Of a stretch of 64,000 bases of DNA, positions 1-12,900 are shown piece after piece. How positions within the stretch are numbered: the stretch's first letter is position 1; each line of letters begins with the position of its first letter. Origin of the DNA: Lampris incognitus (Eukaryota > Chordata > Actinopteri > Lampriformes > Lampridae); contig NC_079212.1 in the NCBI RefSeq assembly GCF_029633865.1, positions 87,102,172-87,166,171 on the forward strand. Direction: 5' to 3'. Position numbers and translations under genes: made by a program. The notes beneath the pieces are model-generated. The model had not been told where the DNA came from and made no database searches. It saw only the letters and a list, made by a program, of their open reading frames with translations.

Positions 1-1899
1 CATTATTTGTGCAGTTTTAAAGTCAACCAGATCACTGAATTTTAAAGCATGACAGTTAATAAATAGTGCATTGTAGGGCTGGACCCGAACATTCAACTAT
101 TCATTAGGTGGGTAGGTATTTGGTTTTCAATTTTGGGATTTGGACATTCGTTTTTTATTTTTGTTAAATGTAGGCTATCAATACTGGCGAACTGCAAAAT
201 GCATTTTGTCAGCATATTCTTGTACCATATTTATACCTTTAAATTGCACTGTTAATACACGGAAATACCATCTCAGCTTGGGCACCTGACATCCCTCTCT
301 CACAGCAGTGAACATCACACTTCAGTTCACCTTGGCCATTAAAAGGAAGACAAAATGCCAAAGACCCAAGCTGTGTAGGAACACTTTAAACTGAGTGACG
401 ATATGGCAGTGAGTGAGCCATATGTGTGTTTTGTATCTTTGTTTGGCTCTTGTTAAGTTCAGGTTGTAAAACCTTATAGACTTAGGCTAATAGCTGAAGG
501 AACTGGAAACTGGAGTTTGTCCCCGGGTGCTGCATTGCAGCTGCCCACTGCTCCTAGTGCATAGGAAGGGTTAAATGCAGAGGACATATTTTGTTTCAAT
601 GAATGCAAGTACTGAGAAATGTGAATAAATATAAATCTTATAAATAACTTTGTTAAAAGAAACACGCAACGGTAGGGAAAGTGCTCAACAAATAAGGAGC
701 AAAATAATCCAGTGAGTCAAGTAAAATTCTTTATGAGACAGTACAAGCCTGTTTCATGCCGTAAGCAATTATCAGCTGTCAACAAAGCTACTGTGAAAGA
801 ATATAAATATAAATAAATATAAATCTCAAATCTTAAATTTGTTGGTGCTATATGCTATTTCTGCACTTCTGTTTCATAGCACTTTGTCAGGTATTGTCTC
901 GGATTCAGAGCCTATTATTATGAGCATTTATGCAGCTCTATAATTTATCCATGATAAGAAAATTTTTTATAAGCTGTTATTATGTCATAACACGTGCACA
1001 GATAGGCCCTCATTCAACCAAACCACTTGGATTACAAACGTGCAGAAAACACACCTATCCTTTTGGAAAACGTTTTTTTAAATTAAGAAATAAATATATA
1101 TATAAACAAAATTTCTGTAGAATAACAGAATCTTTAAAAATTAATACCTTTAATTAAACCGAAAGATGCCTGTCACAGTCCTATGCCATCCATCTCTGCC
1201 AGGAACGATAAATGTCTGGCTGAGTCCTTCCCAAGTCATGTACGCCCCCCCCCCCAGCCCTAGTGCGCCAATGACGTGCGGTTAGGATAGGCTAATTTAA
1301 TCAAAGTAACTATACAACAAATGCATAACAACATATCAAAATCTCACTCTAGTTACAAGTACGCTATGTTATGATGTATTTTTAAATGATATTTTTATGT
1401 CCTTGTCCTTTTAAATCCATAAACTTCTAAGAGTGACACGCCATATAGCGCACAAGCTCACCTACTTTTTCAATTGGCAGGGTATGCTCTCGGTTTTTTC
1501 AGGATTGTCTTTAATGTTGTGAATTTCGGAGTTTGCGCATGCGTATTGCGTAGCTTAAGGCAAAATCAATGGATGAGGAAAGGCACTGCTTATGGCGGGA
1601 GTGCGAACCAATCAGAGCCATCAACGTGCTAAATAGCTACAAAGTCAAAGATATTTGTGCTGTCAATAAAGCAAGCTAGCTCATTTGAATTTGAGCAGCT
1701 TAGCTACGCTTAGCTACACAGTGCGAAATCAGTAATGTCGACCATCTTACGTCATCAGTTTTAATAAACTGGACTACCAGCAATAATTACTTGTCATCAG
1801 CCAAGGCAGGCCTACATCAGCTCTCCCTGACCTACACCAGCGTAAAGGGCAGAAAATTATCCGATCATTACAGCTGGAGTGGTACATAAGGAACGAGTG
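1..1899. other. Non-coding, larp4 intron/beyond
   Basis: AT-rich sequence; a SINE-like fragment near 480-590. No exon or RNA gene recognised. Confidence 0.5.
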
Positions 1900-2480
1900 G
1901 CTAGGCAGCTGCGGCTCTGATGCTACCACCAGCAGGCTGTACTGTATAATAATAATTAATATATAATAATTCCGACACCTTACAAATGTCGTTTATGTAG
2001 CGTATAAACTGTTTTGGTCCCAGTACAGAGCCTTGAGGCACCCCAAAGGTAATCTTTCTGTGTTCAGACTCGGTGCCATTTATCTGTATAGACTGATACC
2101 TATTCTCAAGATAACTCCTCAACTGGGACTATGTTACCCCCATAATTCCATATTTTTCTAGCTTCTTTATATGAAGACCATGATCAATGGTATCAAAAGC
2201 CTTTTTGAAGTCAATAAAAACTCAGCTGTATACATTTTGTTGTCTATCGCTGTTTATATTTCCTCCACTAGTTCCATTGCTGCCAGTGAAGTGGACCTGT
2301 TTGACCGAAATCCATACTGGCGATCACTTGTAGTAAACTATATTTATCAATGAAACTGTCACGTTTTTTAACAAATAAATTTTCCAATATTTTAGAGAAC
2401 TTGAGGAAGCAGAGAAACCGGCCTATAGTTGAAAAATAAATGTTTATCCCTATGTTTATAAATAGGAAATACCTTGGCTG
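1900..2480 (-). mobile_element. Jockey/CR1-type LINE RT fragment (degenerate)
   Basis: Reads NYRPVSLLPQ near 2440 downwards, an FIDFKKAFDTIDH-like block near 2200, and ITFGVPQGSVLGPKQF with YINDI (1990-2080), the palm motifs of non-LTR RT. Frameshifted and 5'-truncated. Confidence 0.8.
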
Positions 2481-4289
2481 TTTTCATTTGGTTGGGAAAA
2501 ATGCCTGTCTGGAAAGATCGATTAACAAATGTGTGTGAATGGTTTCACAATGCATTCAATTATACACTTTCTAAGTGTCATATCAAAAGAATACACATCT
2601 ATAGACTTTTTATTTGTATTTATTTACTATCTCAATGATGTCACTTTCACAAACTCCTGTAAGGAACACTGAATTTTTAATCTCAATTTATATTCATTTT
2701 GCATTAAAATAACAGTAGACAGTGTTGAGTTTTTACCACCTTTGTGTGTGTGTGTATGTATATATATATATGTGTGTGTGTGTATGTATTTATTTGTGTG
2801 TATGTGTATATATAGTATATAGTATATATATATATAAAGCAAGAGTATATGTTTTTACAGCCGCTTAAAACTCCAGAAATAAGAAATACTCATTGTAGAA
2901 CAAAAAGAAAGGCATCTTTAGAATCAGCACTTTCCAAGGATTGCACAGTTAAAAAAATATTTCAGAAACCAAGTCAAAATTTTGATTTATTTTCGAAAGA
3001 CGCATTCCAACAATGCTTTGTGGAGACTTCCGGCAAATCCTTCCAGTGGTCAAGGGAGGCACTACACCTAACATTGTCAATGCTAGCCTGAAGGCACGCA
3101 ACGTGGTTTACCCTGAGGTGCTTGAGCACTGAGCGATTAATACACACATTGGCAAAGAAGCTTGAAAATTATGACATTTGATCATTTTCGTTAATAAGAT
3201 TAGTTTGTTCGACATTCGTTTATCACATGTATCATATCATAAATTATCCTATATTTCATCATCGATTATATCGTAAAGATCAGATCGTGTTGGTTGTTTT
3301 GGTGAGAAAATTTTTCCCAGGCAACACTGGGTACCTCTGCTAGTTCTATTATAAGCCAGTGAGGGAGGACAAAATGAGGGTGGAGGGTATGAATGGTTAA
3401 ACCGTAGGTTGAGCCAGTGTTCAGCAAACCATGTAAGGGTTGTGTCAATAAGGATAAATCATGTTCCTAAGACTTTTCCATCATTATCGACTACAGTGAT
3501 GGTTGATCAGATGGGCACTAAATCTTACCCAAATCAGAAACAAAAAAGGCAACAAGATTTGTGCTGTTATGGACAAATACATATTTCAATAAAGGACCTT
3601 ACACATACCGGTTTCTGTTGAAGGGATGTCCACTATTCATGGGGTTAGAGCCGGCTTTGTGGGTCCCCGTGGCGCTGTAACCATTCACAAATCCACTGTT
3701 TGGGAAAGGCGCCTGATTGTGAAAATAGCACAAGATATGTAATTCCACACTGTATTCAAGAACAAAACAGGTTTATTATTTGTTATACTCTTTTGACTAT
3801 ACAGCCATACCCAACAAGAGGTGAGCATACTGACTGAAGCCACGAAGGCCTGACAAATTATTCAAACTTGATCAGTCAGACATTGACATGTGGAATTAGG
3901 ATTGAAAAAAACAGACTTGCAATGGCATCCATTCCATTTCACCCATTGTCATTTCACTATGGGCCTGTTTGCACCTGGCATTAACACGCACCTTGGGTGA
4001 TCCGATCACAAGTGGACAGCTCTTAGTACAGGTGTGAATGCACTCAAGAGACACTGAGGATGAATTGAAATCTGATCACTCAGACCACATTCGGAGGTGG
4101 TCTGGGCCGCATACGGCCACATTCTTTTAGCAGTGTGTATGCGAATGTGTCCTGGGTCACACTGAAGGGCTGCCTAATCAATTTACATTTGTTTTGAATG
4201 TTGATTAATGTATATTGTCCCTTCCCAAATAAAGGTTTAACATATTCCAAAAAAAAAATCTATCCAATGCCACAGGTCAATGAACTCCT
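2481..4289. other. Non-coding with transposon remnants
   Basis: A microsatellite (2745-2840). The block at 3960-4160 (TGGTCTGGGCCGCATACGGC) looks like a decayed DNA-transposon end. No gene seen. Confidence 0.4.
2745..2840. repeat. TG/TA microsatellite
   Basis: GTGTGTGTGTGTATGTATATATA runs. Similar short runs: 33860-33905 (TATC), 44411-44456 (TAC), 63838-63860 (TTA). Confidence 0.9.
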
Positions 4290-5345
4290 GGACTATCTCG
4301 GCTCTGCTTGCTTTTTACGACACTGGCACTGGGCTACTGGCAGATTCCCTTGTCTCCAGAGTCTAAGGAAAAAATGAATTTCTCTAAACTAGACAGTTTG
4401 TACCAGCTAGTGACACTTCCATTCAGGCTGTTCGGAGCCCCAGCAATATTTCAGCACCTCATGGACATGGTGCTGCAGCCACATACCGCATATGCTGCAG
4501 CCAACTTGGATGATGCTATCATCCACAGTAGCAGCTGGGACCAGCATATGCGGCAGGTGGCAGTGGTGCTCTAGTCTCTGAGGCAGGTGCGGCTCATGGC
4601 CAACCTGAAGAAGTGTGCAATTGGGCGGCAGGAGGTACGGTATCTGGGATACCACTTAGGCGGCAGGCTGGTGCGCCCCCAGATAGATAAGACTGCAGCA
4701 ATTGTGGCCAGCCAAAGGCCTAAAACGAAAAAGCAGGTGAGGGCATTCCTGGGACTGCCGACTATTAAAGGATGTTCATCCCCGCCTTTGCAGAGCTGAC
4801 GAGTCCCCTGACAGACGTCACCCGAAAGGGTGCCTCAGATGTTGTCCGGTGAACGGAGCAGTGTCAGGTGGTCTTCGAGACGGTTAAACAAGCCCACTAT
4901 GAGGAACCACTGCTCCATATGCCTAACTTCTCTCCCTTTTGTCTTGCAGACCGATACGTCAGACAGAATGCTGGGGGCTGTTATGTCCTAGGTGGAGGGA
5001 GTTGATTGCCTGGTGCTGTAGATAAGCCAGAAGCTGGCAGAGAGGGAGCGGAGGTACAGCACCATGGAAAAGGAGTGCCTGGCCATCAGATGGGCGGTCG
5101 GCGCCCTCTGCTTCTACCTCCTGGGGTGTTCATTCACCCTCTGTTCAGACCATGACCTGTTCCAGTGGCTCCACCGCATGAAGGATGCCAACACACAGAT
5201 CACCCTTTGGTATGTGGCGTTACAGCCATCCATGTTCACGGTGGGGTCCATAGGCTGGGGATGCAGATGGTCGTGGCCAATTTCCTCCCACTCGGGGGGG
5301 CGGGGGGGGGGCAGCTGTCGGCCTAAGTCAGGTGCTGGGGGTATG
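4290..5345 (+). mobile_element. Ty3/gypsy retrotransposon RT-RNase H fragment (degenerate)
   Basis: Reads LGYWQIPLSPESKEKMNFS, FGAPAIFQHLMDMVL, AANLDDAIIHS (catalytic DD), CAIGRQEVRYLGYHLGG, then an RNase H block MEKECLAIRWAVGALCFYL. Stops and frameshifts at several points. Sequence to about 5740 may be its 3' part. Confidence 0.82.
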
Positions 5346-6023
5346 TGGTAGTGGGGTGTGGTTTAGCCTTGGCTGCAAGCAGAGAGAGTGGGGGCATGGA
5401 TCGTGGGAGAGCAGTTGCAATAGCGGCTGATAAGTGATCAGCCCCAGCTATGTCAAACAACTAACCTGTTCTTTTTAAAACTACAGTGAAGCTGGGTCCA
5501 GGACTGACACTGATGCAACTACCTGAGTGAACACAGCGAACGGAGAGAGAGAAATGGAGGTGAGACGAGCCAGAGAAGGCTCCAACAATGCTGAGCACTG
5601 GCCCATGCAGTGTGTGAGCAGACACTCACTCATTGTAATTTTGTAAATAAAAGGAACGCTATGTTTTCACTAATCTGTGTCAAGCCTCCATCTCTGAGCC
5701 CTCCCGTGGAATGAGCCTCACCACAGATGGCTTTCAGCTGGGTTGGCTTGTAATGGAATACAAGTAATGGTGTTACGTACTGAGAATATAGAAATGAAGT
5801 ATCTGTTCTGAAACACCAGTATTCATATTGGTTACTTAAAAAATTTGAGGAGAATACTTTCAGAATACTTAACTCCTATTCAGTGTCAGTGTTACAGGTA
5901 GGACTATGTGTTTATGTTTTTTTTGGTGGGTGTTGGTTCATGCAAAAATTGAAAAATTAATGGAAAGATTGTCTTTTTAAAAGGTAGTCTTAGGCTGCAG
6001 TCTGCAACTCAACAAATATACCA

Positions 6024-6412
6024 TCCATCCATCCATTATCCAAACCGTTTATCCTGCTCTCAGGGTCGCGGGGATGCTGGAGCCTATCCCAGCAATCATT
6101 GGGCGGTGGGCGAGGAGACACCCTGGACAGGCCGCCAGGCCATCACACAGGGCCGACACCACACATTCACTTCTAGGGACAATTCAGCATGACCGATTCA
6201 CCTGACCTACATGTCTTTGGACTGTGGGAGGAAGCCGGAGCGCCCGGAGGAAACCCACGCAGACATGGGGACAACATGTAAACTCCACACAGAGGATGGC
6301 CTGGGACAACCCTCAAGGTTGGACTACCCTTGGGCTCGAACCCAGGACCTTCTTGCTGTTAGGCGGCCGCGCCAACCACTGCGTCACCATGCCGCCACTA
6401 ACCACTATGCCA
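6024..6412 (-). mobile_element. tRNA-derived SINE, family B
   Basis: Tail CCATCCATCCATTATCC, body GGACAGGCCGCCAGGCCATC and ACATGTCTTTGGACTGTGGG, head (read on minus) with B box GGTTCGAGCCC. A common teleost SINE. Seven other pieces lie in this window. Confidence 0.8.
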
Positions 6413-6713
6413 CCGAATAAGCAACAAAAGAATAAGCAACAATGTGATATCACAGCACAACTGTTTCATATGTGCCTTTTAAAGATGTAATTTAATTGTA
6501 ATTTGAGTAAGTTACTCTTCTTGAGTATTGTAACTGAATATGTTACTGGTTACACACTACATAGAGAGGTCCTTTTAAAACATTTCACCAGTGTCTTTAT
6601 GAATAAAGACCAAATGCTACATACTTTAGTATTCCTTTAGTCCCTTTGTTCCAAACGCACTGACGGTGTACTCGTAATGAATCATATCAGTTGTGGCACT
6701 TGTAGCTACTCAC

Positions 6714-6929
6714 CAGTGGAGTCTCAAAGTAAGGTGGGAGTGAAGGGTTCCAGGAAGGGGGCATCAGTCGGAACATGGGGTACTGCTGCTGGGGGCTGTA
6801 CACTTGCTGCATGTAGGGGAGAGGGGAGCCATACTGCTGCTGACGCTGAGAATGCTGATTGTACATGCTCGAGTCCATACTGCGGAAGCTGTTCTTGGCG
6901 AAAAACGTGTTGATGGCCTTGATACGAGC
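6714..6929 (-). CDS. larp4: larp4 exon 8 (post-RRM, Gln/Tyr-rich)
   Basis: 216 nt in phase 0; acceptor AG at 6930-6931, donor GTGAGT. Encodes [19 protein letters not shown], then a Gln/Tyr/Pro-rich low-complexity stretch ending PPYFETPL. It is the last larp4 exon visible in the window. Confidence 0.93.
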
Positions 6930-9900
6930 CTAGTGGAGGAATGAAGGAAAAGAACAAACCTGAGTGCAGCGATTATGAGCATTGCAGTTATGCCATAGCA
7001 GCACCTAGGATAAGTTACAAGTTCCATAGTCTTTGGTCCCCTCAGATCTCATAATCTCATGGTCATTAGGCCATAGAGCACTCCAGACTTGGGAGGGGAG
7101 GGTGACAGGGTAGAGGAGGAGGTGAACAGAGGGTGTGAGAGGAAAAGACAAGTAGTAGACAGGAATAAAGAACGAAAGGAGAGAAAGAACCCCAGCCAAC
7201 CACAGTGCACCTGGGTCCTTCCAAGCGCGATACTGATCATCACTGGGGTCTAGGAGGGACCACTAGCACCGACAACTATTTATTTATTTCATAAATAAAT
7301 GTATTTATGTCTAATTTATTAAATTATTTATTTCATAAGGCATGAACTAAGGCTTACAGGGTCAATTCAAAGTCCAGAAAAAGGGATGCATTAGCCCCCA
7401 TCCAAGGTCAATGATATGAATGTCATGATAACATGGAGATATGGGTGTGTTCTCAACACATTTGAGCAGGGACAGGGAACGTTGGAGTCACTCATTCCTT
7501 ATCAGGTCTCGGGTCATGCAAACCAGTCCAAAGTCACTCTTTGTTTGCAAAACTCAAGCCAAGCACTCCTGTCTTAACTAACAAGGCACTAAATCGACCG
7601 TGCAGGAGCCTGAGCGGCACAAACCTGAGATAACAAAACGCACAACAAACGCTTAACCTTGAGGTTGTACTTTATTCATATCTGTCCCAACACTGTGCTT
7701 TAAAAAGAAATGGAATACCGACTTACCAACATGGTGTCTACAAAAAAGGTTAAAAAAAAAAGAAAAAAAAAAGACTTATCTTGAGTATGTCAGTGAATGT
7801 ACTTTGGTTCATACTAAAGAATTTCCACGTCACACCTGCATGGTTGGTGAACATGTGTGCATATTTAACTTGTGCATGGTTGGTTAATGTGTGTGCATAT
7901 TTAACTTGTGCATGGTTGGTTAATGTGTGTGCATATTTAACTTGAGAAAACTGTGTTTCAAATATTCACAGGTTCTGAAGTGATATTAAATAAAAATGTT
8001 TCTCTTTTTCTCAGGCTACACTCAGACTACACCTTAAATAAAACTTTTCCCGGCATCCGGGTGGCGTAGCGGTCTATTCTGCTGCCTACCAACACGGGGA
8101 TCTCTGGTTTGAATCCCCGTGTTACCTCTGGCTTGGTCGGGCTTCCCTACAGAGAGAAACTGGCCGTGTCCGCAGGTGGGAAACCGGATGTGGGTATGTG
8201 TCCTGGTCGCTGCACTAGTGCCTCCTCTGGTCGGCTGGGGCGCCTGTTCAGGGGGGAGGGGGAACTGGGGGGAATAGCGTGATCCTCCCACCCGCTACGT
8301 CCCCCGGTGAAACTCCTCACTGTCAGGTGAAAAGAAACGGCTGGCGACTCCACACGTATCAGAGGAGGCACGTGGTAGTCTGCAGCCCTCCCCGGATCGG
8401 CAGATGGGGTGGAGCAGAGACCGGGATGGTTTGGAAGAGTGGGGTAATTGGCCACATATATTTGGGGAGAAAAAAAAAGGGGCGGGGGGGGGGGTAATTT
8501 TTGTCCCAGATATAGTCACTAATTCTTGGGCCAAAAGGTATTTACTTTTGGGCAGGCCCAAAATAAGTGTTGAAGAATTGTTAGTGAACAGGCTGAGCGC
8601 CGTCAGGACTCAATATTATTTGTGCACACAAGCTGTTTCAGGGTGGACATGTTTACAGTGATATCTGATATGGCTCACTTTCAAAAATGAATTTTAACAA
8701 TGTAGGGGGGAGGGGGGGAGGTCAGATCTAACCAAAATGATCAGAAATTTGCATTAAAGCTATATGAAGTCATTACTGACAGGACATACCGTAGAGCTAC
8801 AAAGATAGCAGAACAGTAACTCACAGCCAAGCCACCGCCCACCCTCCCCTCCCGGACTCTCATCTCCTCCAAGAAGTTAGGCCCACCTACTAAGACCACA
8901 TGCTAACAAACACAAGTCCCATGTTCACTTGTGTTTTAGCCCTGGTTCGGTCCACTGACGTTTAAATCTCTTCACCATCCATTGTCTTGGTTTGACACGC
9001 CACCATTTCACGTTTAACGGAGTGGTAGCGTTCTAAACTGGTGGGCAGTTCGCCATCAGCTTTATGGTGGCGGTGGAGGGTGTCTGGTGAAAAAAGGGAC
9101 TCAACGAGCGAGGGAGGTACACTGTCAGAAGGATCAAACCAAACGATGAGCTGAAAATTAAGGTAAACTGTAGACTTGAGCCTCCTACAGATGGTGTGAT
9201 GTGGGCCATCTCAGACGAAAGATGACTAAACATGGTGATATCTTTGGTCGTGGCTCCAAAGTGGTGGTCCTACGTCACACTGTGATACAGGTTCAAAGAC
9301 GGCCGATATTACGGTCTTGCAACCGAAGTGTCAGAAATGTAGCACGACCATCTCACAGTGTGACCGCTGCTACGACCTACGTCTGCTAACCAACCAATAG
9401 AAATGCAGCAGGAAATGACGCACTGATCAACGCCATGCATAATCTTTGCTGGCGCTAAACACAAACAGACTGTTAGTGTCTGTGACACAAATGCCATGGA
9501 TTCAACAAAACGAGCTAAAACAAGCTAACAAAACGAGCAACAAAATGAGCAAAGCCAGCTGCGGTGACTATTGAAAGCACTGGATTCCTGCTTGGCGTCA
9601 TGTTGCTCTACCAACGACGCAGACTGATGAAGCACACTGATGATGTTTTTATGGACTTGTGTCGTAGCCTGTGATTCAGTAGTGTTATCATCGTACAGTC
9701 TACATACATCACACTTGATGTCATACCCAAGTTTATTAGAGCCATATCACAGTGTGGCTTGCAATAAACTTATAGGAGTGCTGAAATCGCACAGTCTGTA
9801 GGAGGCTTTAGGTACTACGTCTCAGAGGGACTGGCAGCACTGGAAATTCTGTCACATGACAAGGAGTCGATTAATTTACTGTTAATATCAAAAATATTGC

Positions 9901-12900
9901 AGCTTTAATACCTGCAGTCTTATTGGCATTTCCCGAGTTTACACACTAGTCACTGCCAAACAATAATAACAATAATAATAACAATAACAGCATAATAATA
10001 ACAACAACACATCTAAAATTCATCAGTTCATAGAACATTAACCTATGACCCAAACTGACTTAAGTATGATGTGAACACCAAACAAAGCAAACTATCAACA
10101 CTAATGTGCCCCCCCCTTTCTCCCCAATTGTCTCCAGCCAATTACCCCACTCTTCCAAGCCGTCCCAGTCGCTGCTCCACCCCCTCTGCCGATCTGGGGA
10201 GGGCTGCAGACTACCACGTCTCCTCCCATACATGTGGAGTCACCAGCCGCTTCTTTTCACCTGACAGTGAGGAGTTTCACCAGGGGACGTAGTGAGTGGG
10301 AGGATCATGCTATTCCCCCCGGTTCCCCCTCAACAGGCACCCTGACCAACCAGAGGAGGCGATAGTGCAACGACCAGGACACCTACCCACATCCGGCTTC
10401 CCACCTGCAGGCAGGGCCAGTTGGGTCTGTAGGGACGCCCAACCAAGCCGGAGGTAACACGGGGATTCGAACTGGTGATCCCCGTGTTGGTAGGCAATGG
10501 AATAGACCCCTATGCTACCTGGACGCCCCTAGACTAATGTATTTCAGTGAGTTTGCAGTAGTGAACTTACCATGATTGGTTTTCCTTGAAATGTTTTAAC
10601 TTCTTCCCTCAGGTATCTGTAAGCCTGAGGGAAAATGAAAACATAACAGATTTGATAACTCTGAAACACCTCAATATTAAAACGTAACAGTATTGATAAC
10701 TCTGAAACACCTCAACATTAAAACAGAACAGTATTGTTAACTCTGAAACACCTCAACATTAAAACATAACAGTATTGATAACTCTGAAACACCTCAATAT
10801 TAAAACGTAACAGATTTGATAACTCTGAAACACCTCAACATTAAAACATAACAGTATTGATAACTCTGAAACACCTCAACATTAAAACATAACAGTATTG
10901 ATAACTCTGAAACACCTCAACATCTGCCTGAGAGTTAGTGAAATGGCCCAGACCTGCTATAAAACATGCAACACAATGCCGCCAGCTCACACAAAGTAGT
11001 GCAACACGAATAAAACAGTGTAATAAGTTCACTAAAACACAGTTGATGTTAGCGCTGTCCCTAATACCTTTTTTGGGGGGGGGGGGGGCTTCAAATATTC
11101 AGCAGCATGTATTTGAAGATTTGCTGTTTGTGTGTGTGTGTGGGGGGGCTGTGCAATAATCAAATTAAATAGATGACAGCCTTACTGTATAAAACATGTT
11201 TGCCATTATTATTAGATATGTCTATCACGTGCTGTCGTTAGGTTGTTACTGTAATTAATTATGCTGTTGAGAGACAAAGGCAAAGTTGGACTTCTAGTTA
11301 TTTCCTTTTTATTGAAACTAGTGCAGTGCCCGTTCGGGTGTACCACCCCCCCGACCACACTGTGGGTTGCAATGGCAGAGTGGCGCTGTTCGTCTTGTCG
11401 ATATGGGAAAAACTAACTATCTGTCTGTCTGTCTGCATGTCCTTAAGATTTTCTCAACAACCGCTCATCCAAACAACCCCACACGTGACACTAGGGCTGT
11501 CACAATTATTACATAATCGCCTGATCGCGATTATTTGACCTGACTGCGATCAATTTGCATAATGGTTAGAATGGTTTCCACTCATCTGTATAAACAGCTG
11601 GATGACACTAACAGAAACGTCATGTTTCCATCACTAGTTCCACGCCGTTTCCCATCGTTTGTTGTTGGACTGGCGCTCTTTTAATGACATCGTCTTGTGG
11701 CGCCCCTGGCACATGAGGGGTGAATTAGCGGCAACAAACTGTTTAGCCAACGCTTTTTTAGAATATTCGACGACTGCATTTGGACGAGCATGTGTTGACG
11801 TCAACATCTTGGACGTAGTTGCAGAGCCAAACGCCACAGCGCCACTGTGGGCACATGCTGGTTTTACGCCAGATGAGAAAGGAGAGCCCGAGAACTTGGG
11901 GGAGGCCATTTGTCGAATTTGCAGCAAAAAGGTGGCGGTCAAAAGCGCTTATACCACACATTTAAAAAACCATCTACGGCTCCACCACCTTACCCAATTC
12001 ACCGAACTTGGAAAGAGCCACCGCCGCAGTTCCAGGCGGCAACTGGCTGTTCCTGAAGCTTTTGGACGAGTGTCTAAATATAAACGTGACGGTACCACAT
12101 GGTGCACGTTAACAGACAGTGTAACGCTGTATATCGCCAAAGAAATGCAGCCGTTCAGTATGGCTGAAAAACCAACATTTAAAGAAATGCTGCAGAAGTT
12201 TGCCGAGTACAACTGAGCAGAAAAAAAGAAAAGAAAAGACAACGAAGTCGTTAATCACAATGATTTGTATGACGATTAATCATCAACTAAAATGGTTGTG
12301 ACAGCCCTACGAGACACTGCATTTCCTGGGGTCCTCACCGCTAAGGGGCAAGTCGATCGAATGAACGGTTGTGAAGACAAGCGAAGGACAGACAGACAGA
12401 TTCCTTCCAGTCTAGTTTGATGAACTGGTGACAAAAACACGGTCAAAGTGAAGTCGGTTGTTCATAAACAGAAAAAAGAAATAAGGCTCTTTTGTCAGCG
12501 TAGATTTTTTTTTTGGGACCCCCCCCCCCTTTCTCCCCAATTGTACTTGGCCAATTACCCCACTCTTCCGAGCCGTCCCGGTCGCTGCTCCCCTCCCATT
12601 TGCCAATCTGGGGAGGGCTGCAGACTACCACATGCCTCCTCCCATACATATGGAGTCACCAGTCGCTTCTTTTCACCTGACATTGAGGAGTTTTGCCAGG
12701 GGGGCGTAGCACATGGGAGGATCACGCCATTCCCCCAGTCCCCCGCCTCAAACAGGCGCCCCGACCGACCAGAGGAGATGCTAGTGCAGCGACCAGGACA
12801 CACACTCACATCCAGCTTCCCACCCGCAGACATGGCCAATTGTGTCTGTAGGGACACCCGATCAAGCTGGAGGTAACATGGGGATTCGAACTGGCGATCC

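Noticed and set aside
8050-8130. tRNA genes suggested by A and B boxes in SINE heads (also 16.6, 17.6, 38.4 and 60.7 kb)
   Set aside because: These are 5' heads of SINE families with long non-tRNA bodies and degenerate cloverleafs, repeated many times.
10640-10922. 41-bp array as a regulatory element of larp4 exon 7
   Set aside because: Close to the acceptor, but no recognisable motif; kept only as a tandem repeat.
12448-12876. Frames of 100-142 codons across SINE copies
   Set aside because: The same Pro/Ser-rich peptide recurs at every SINE family A copy; it is the SINE read in an arbitrary frame.
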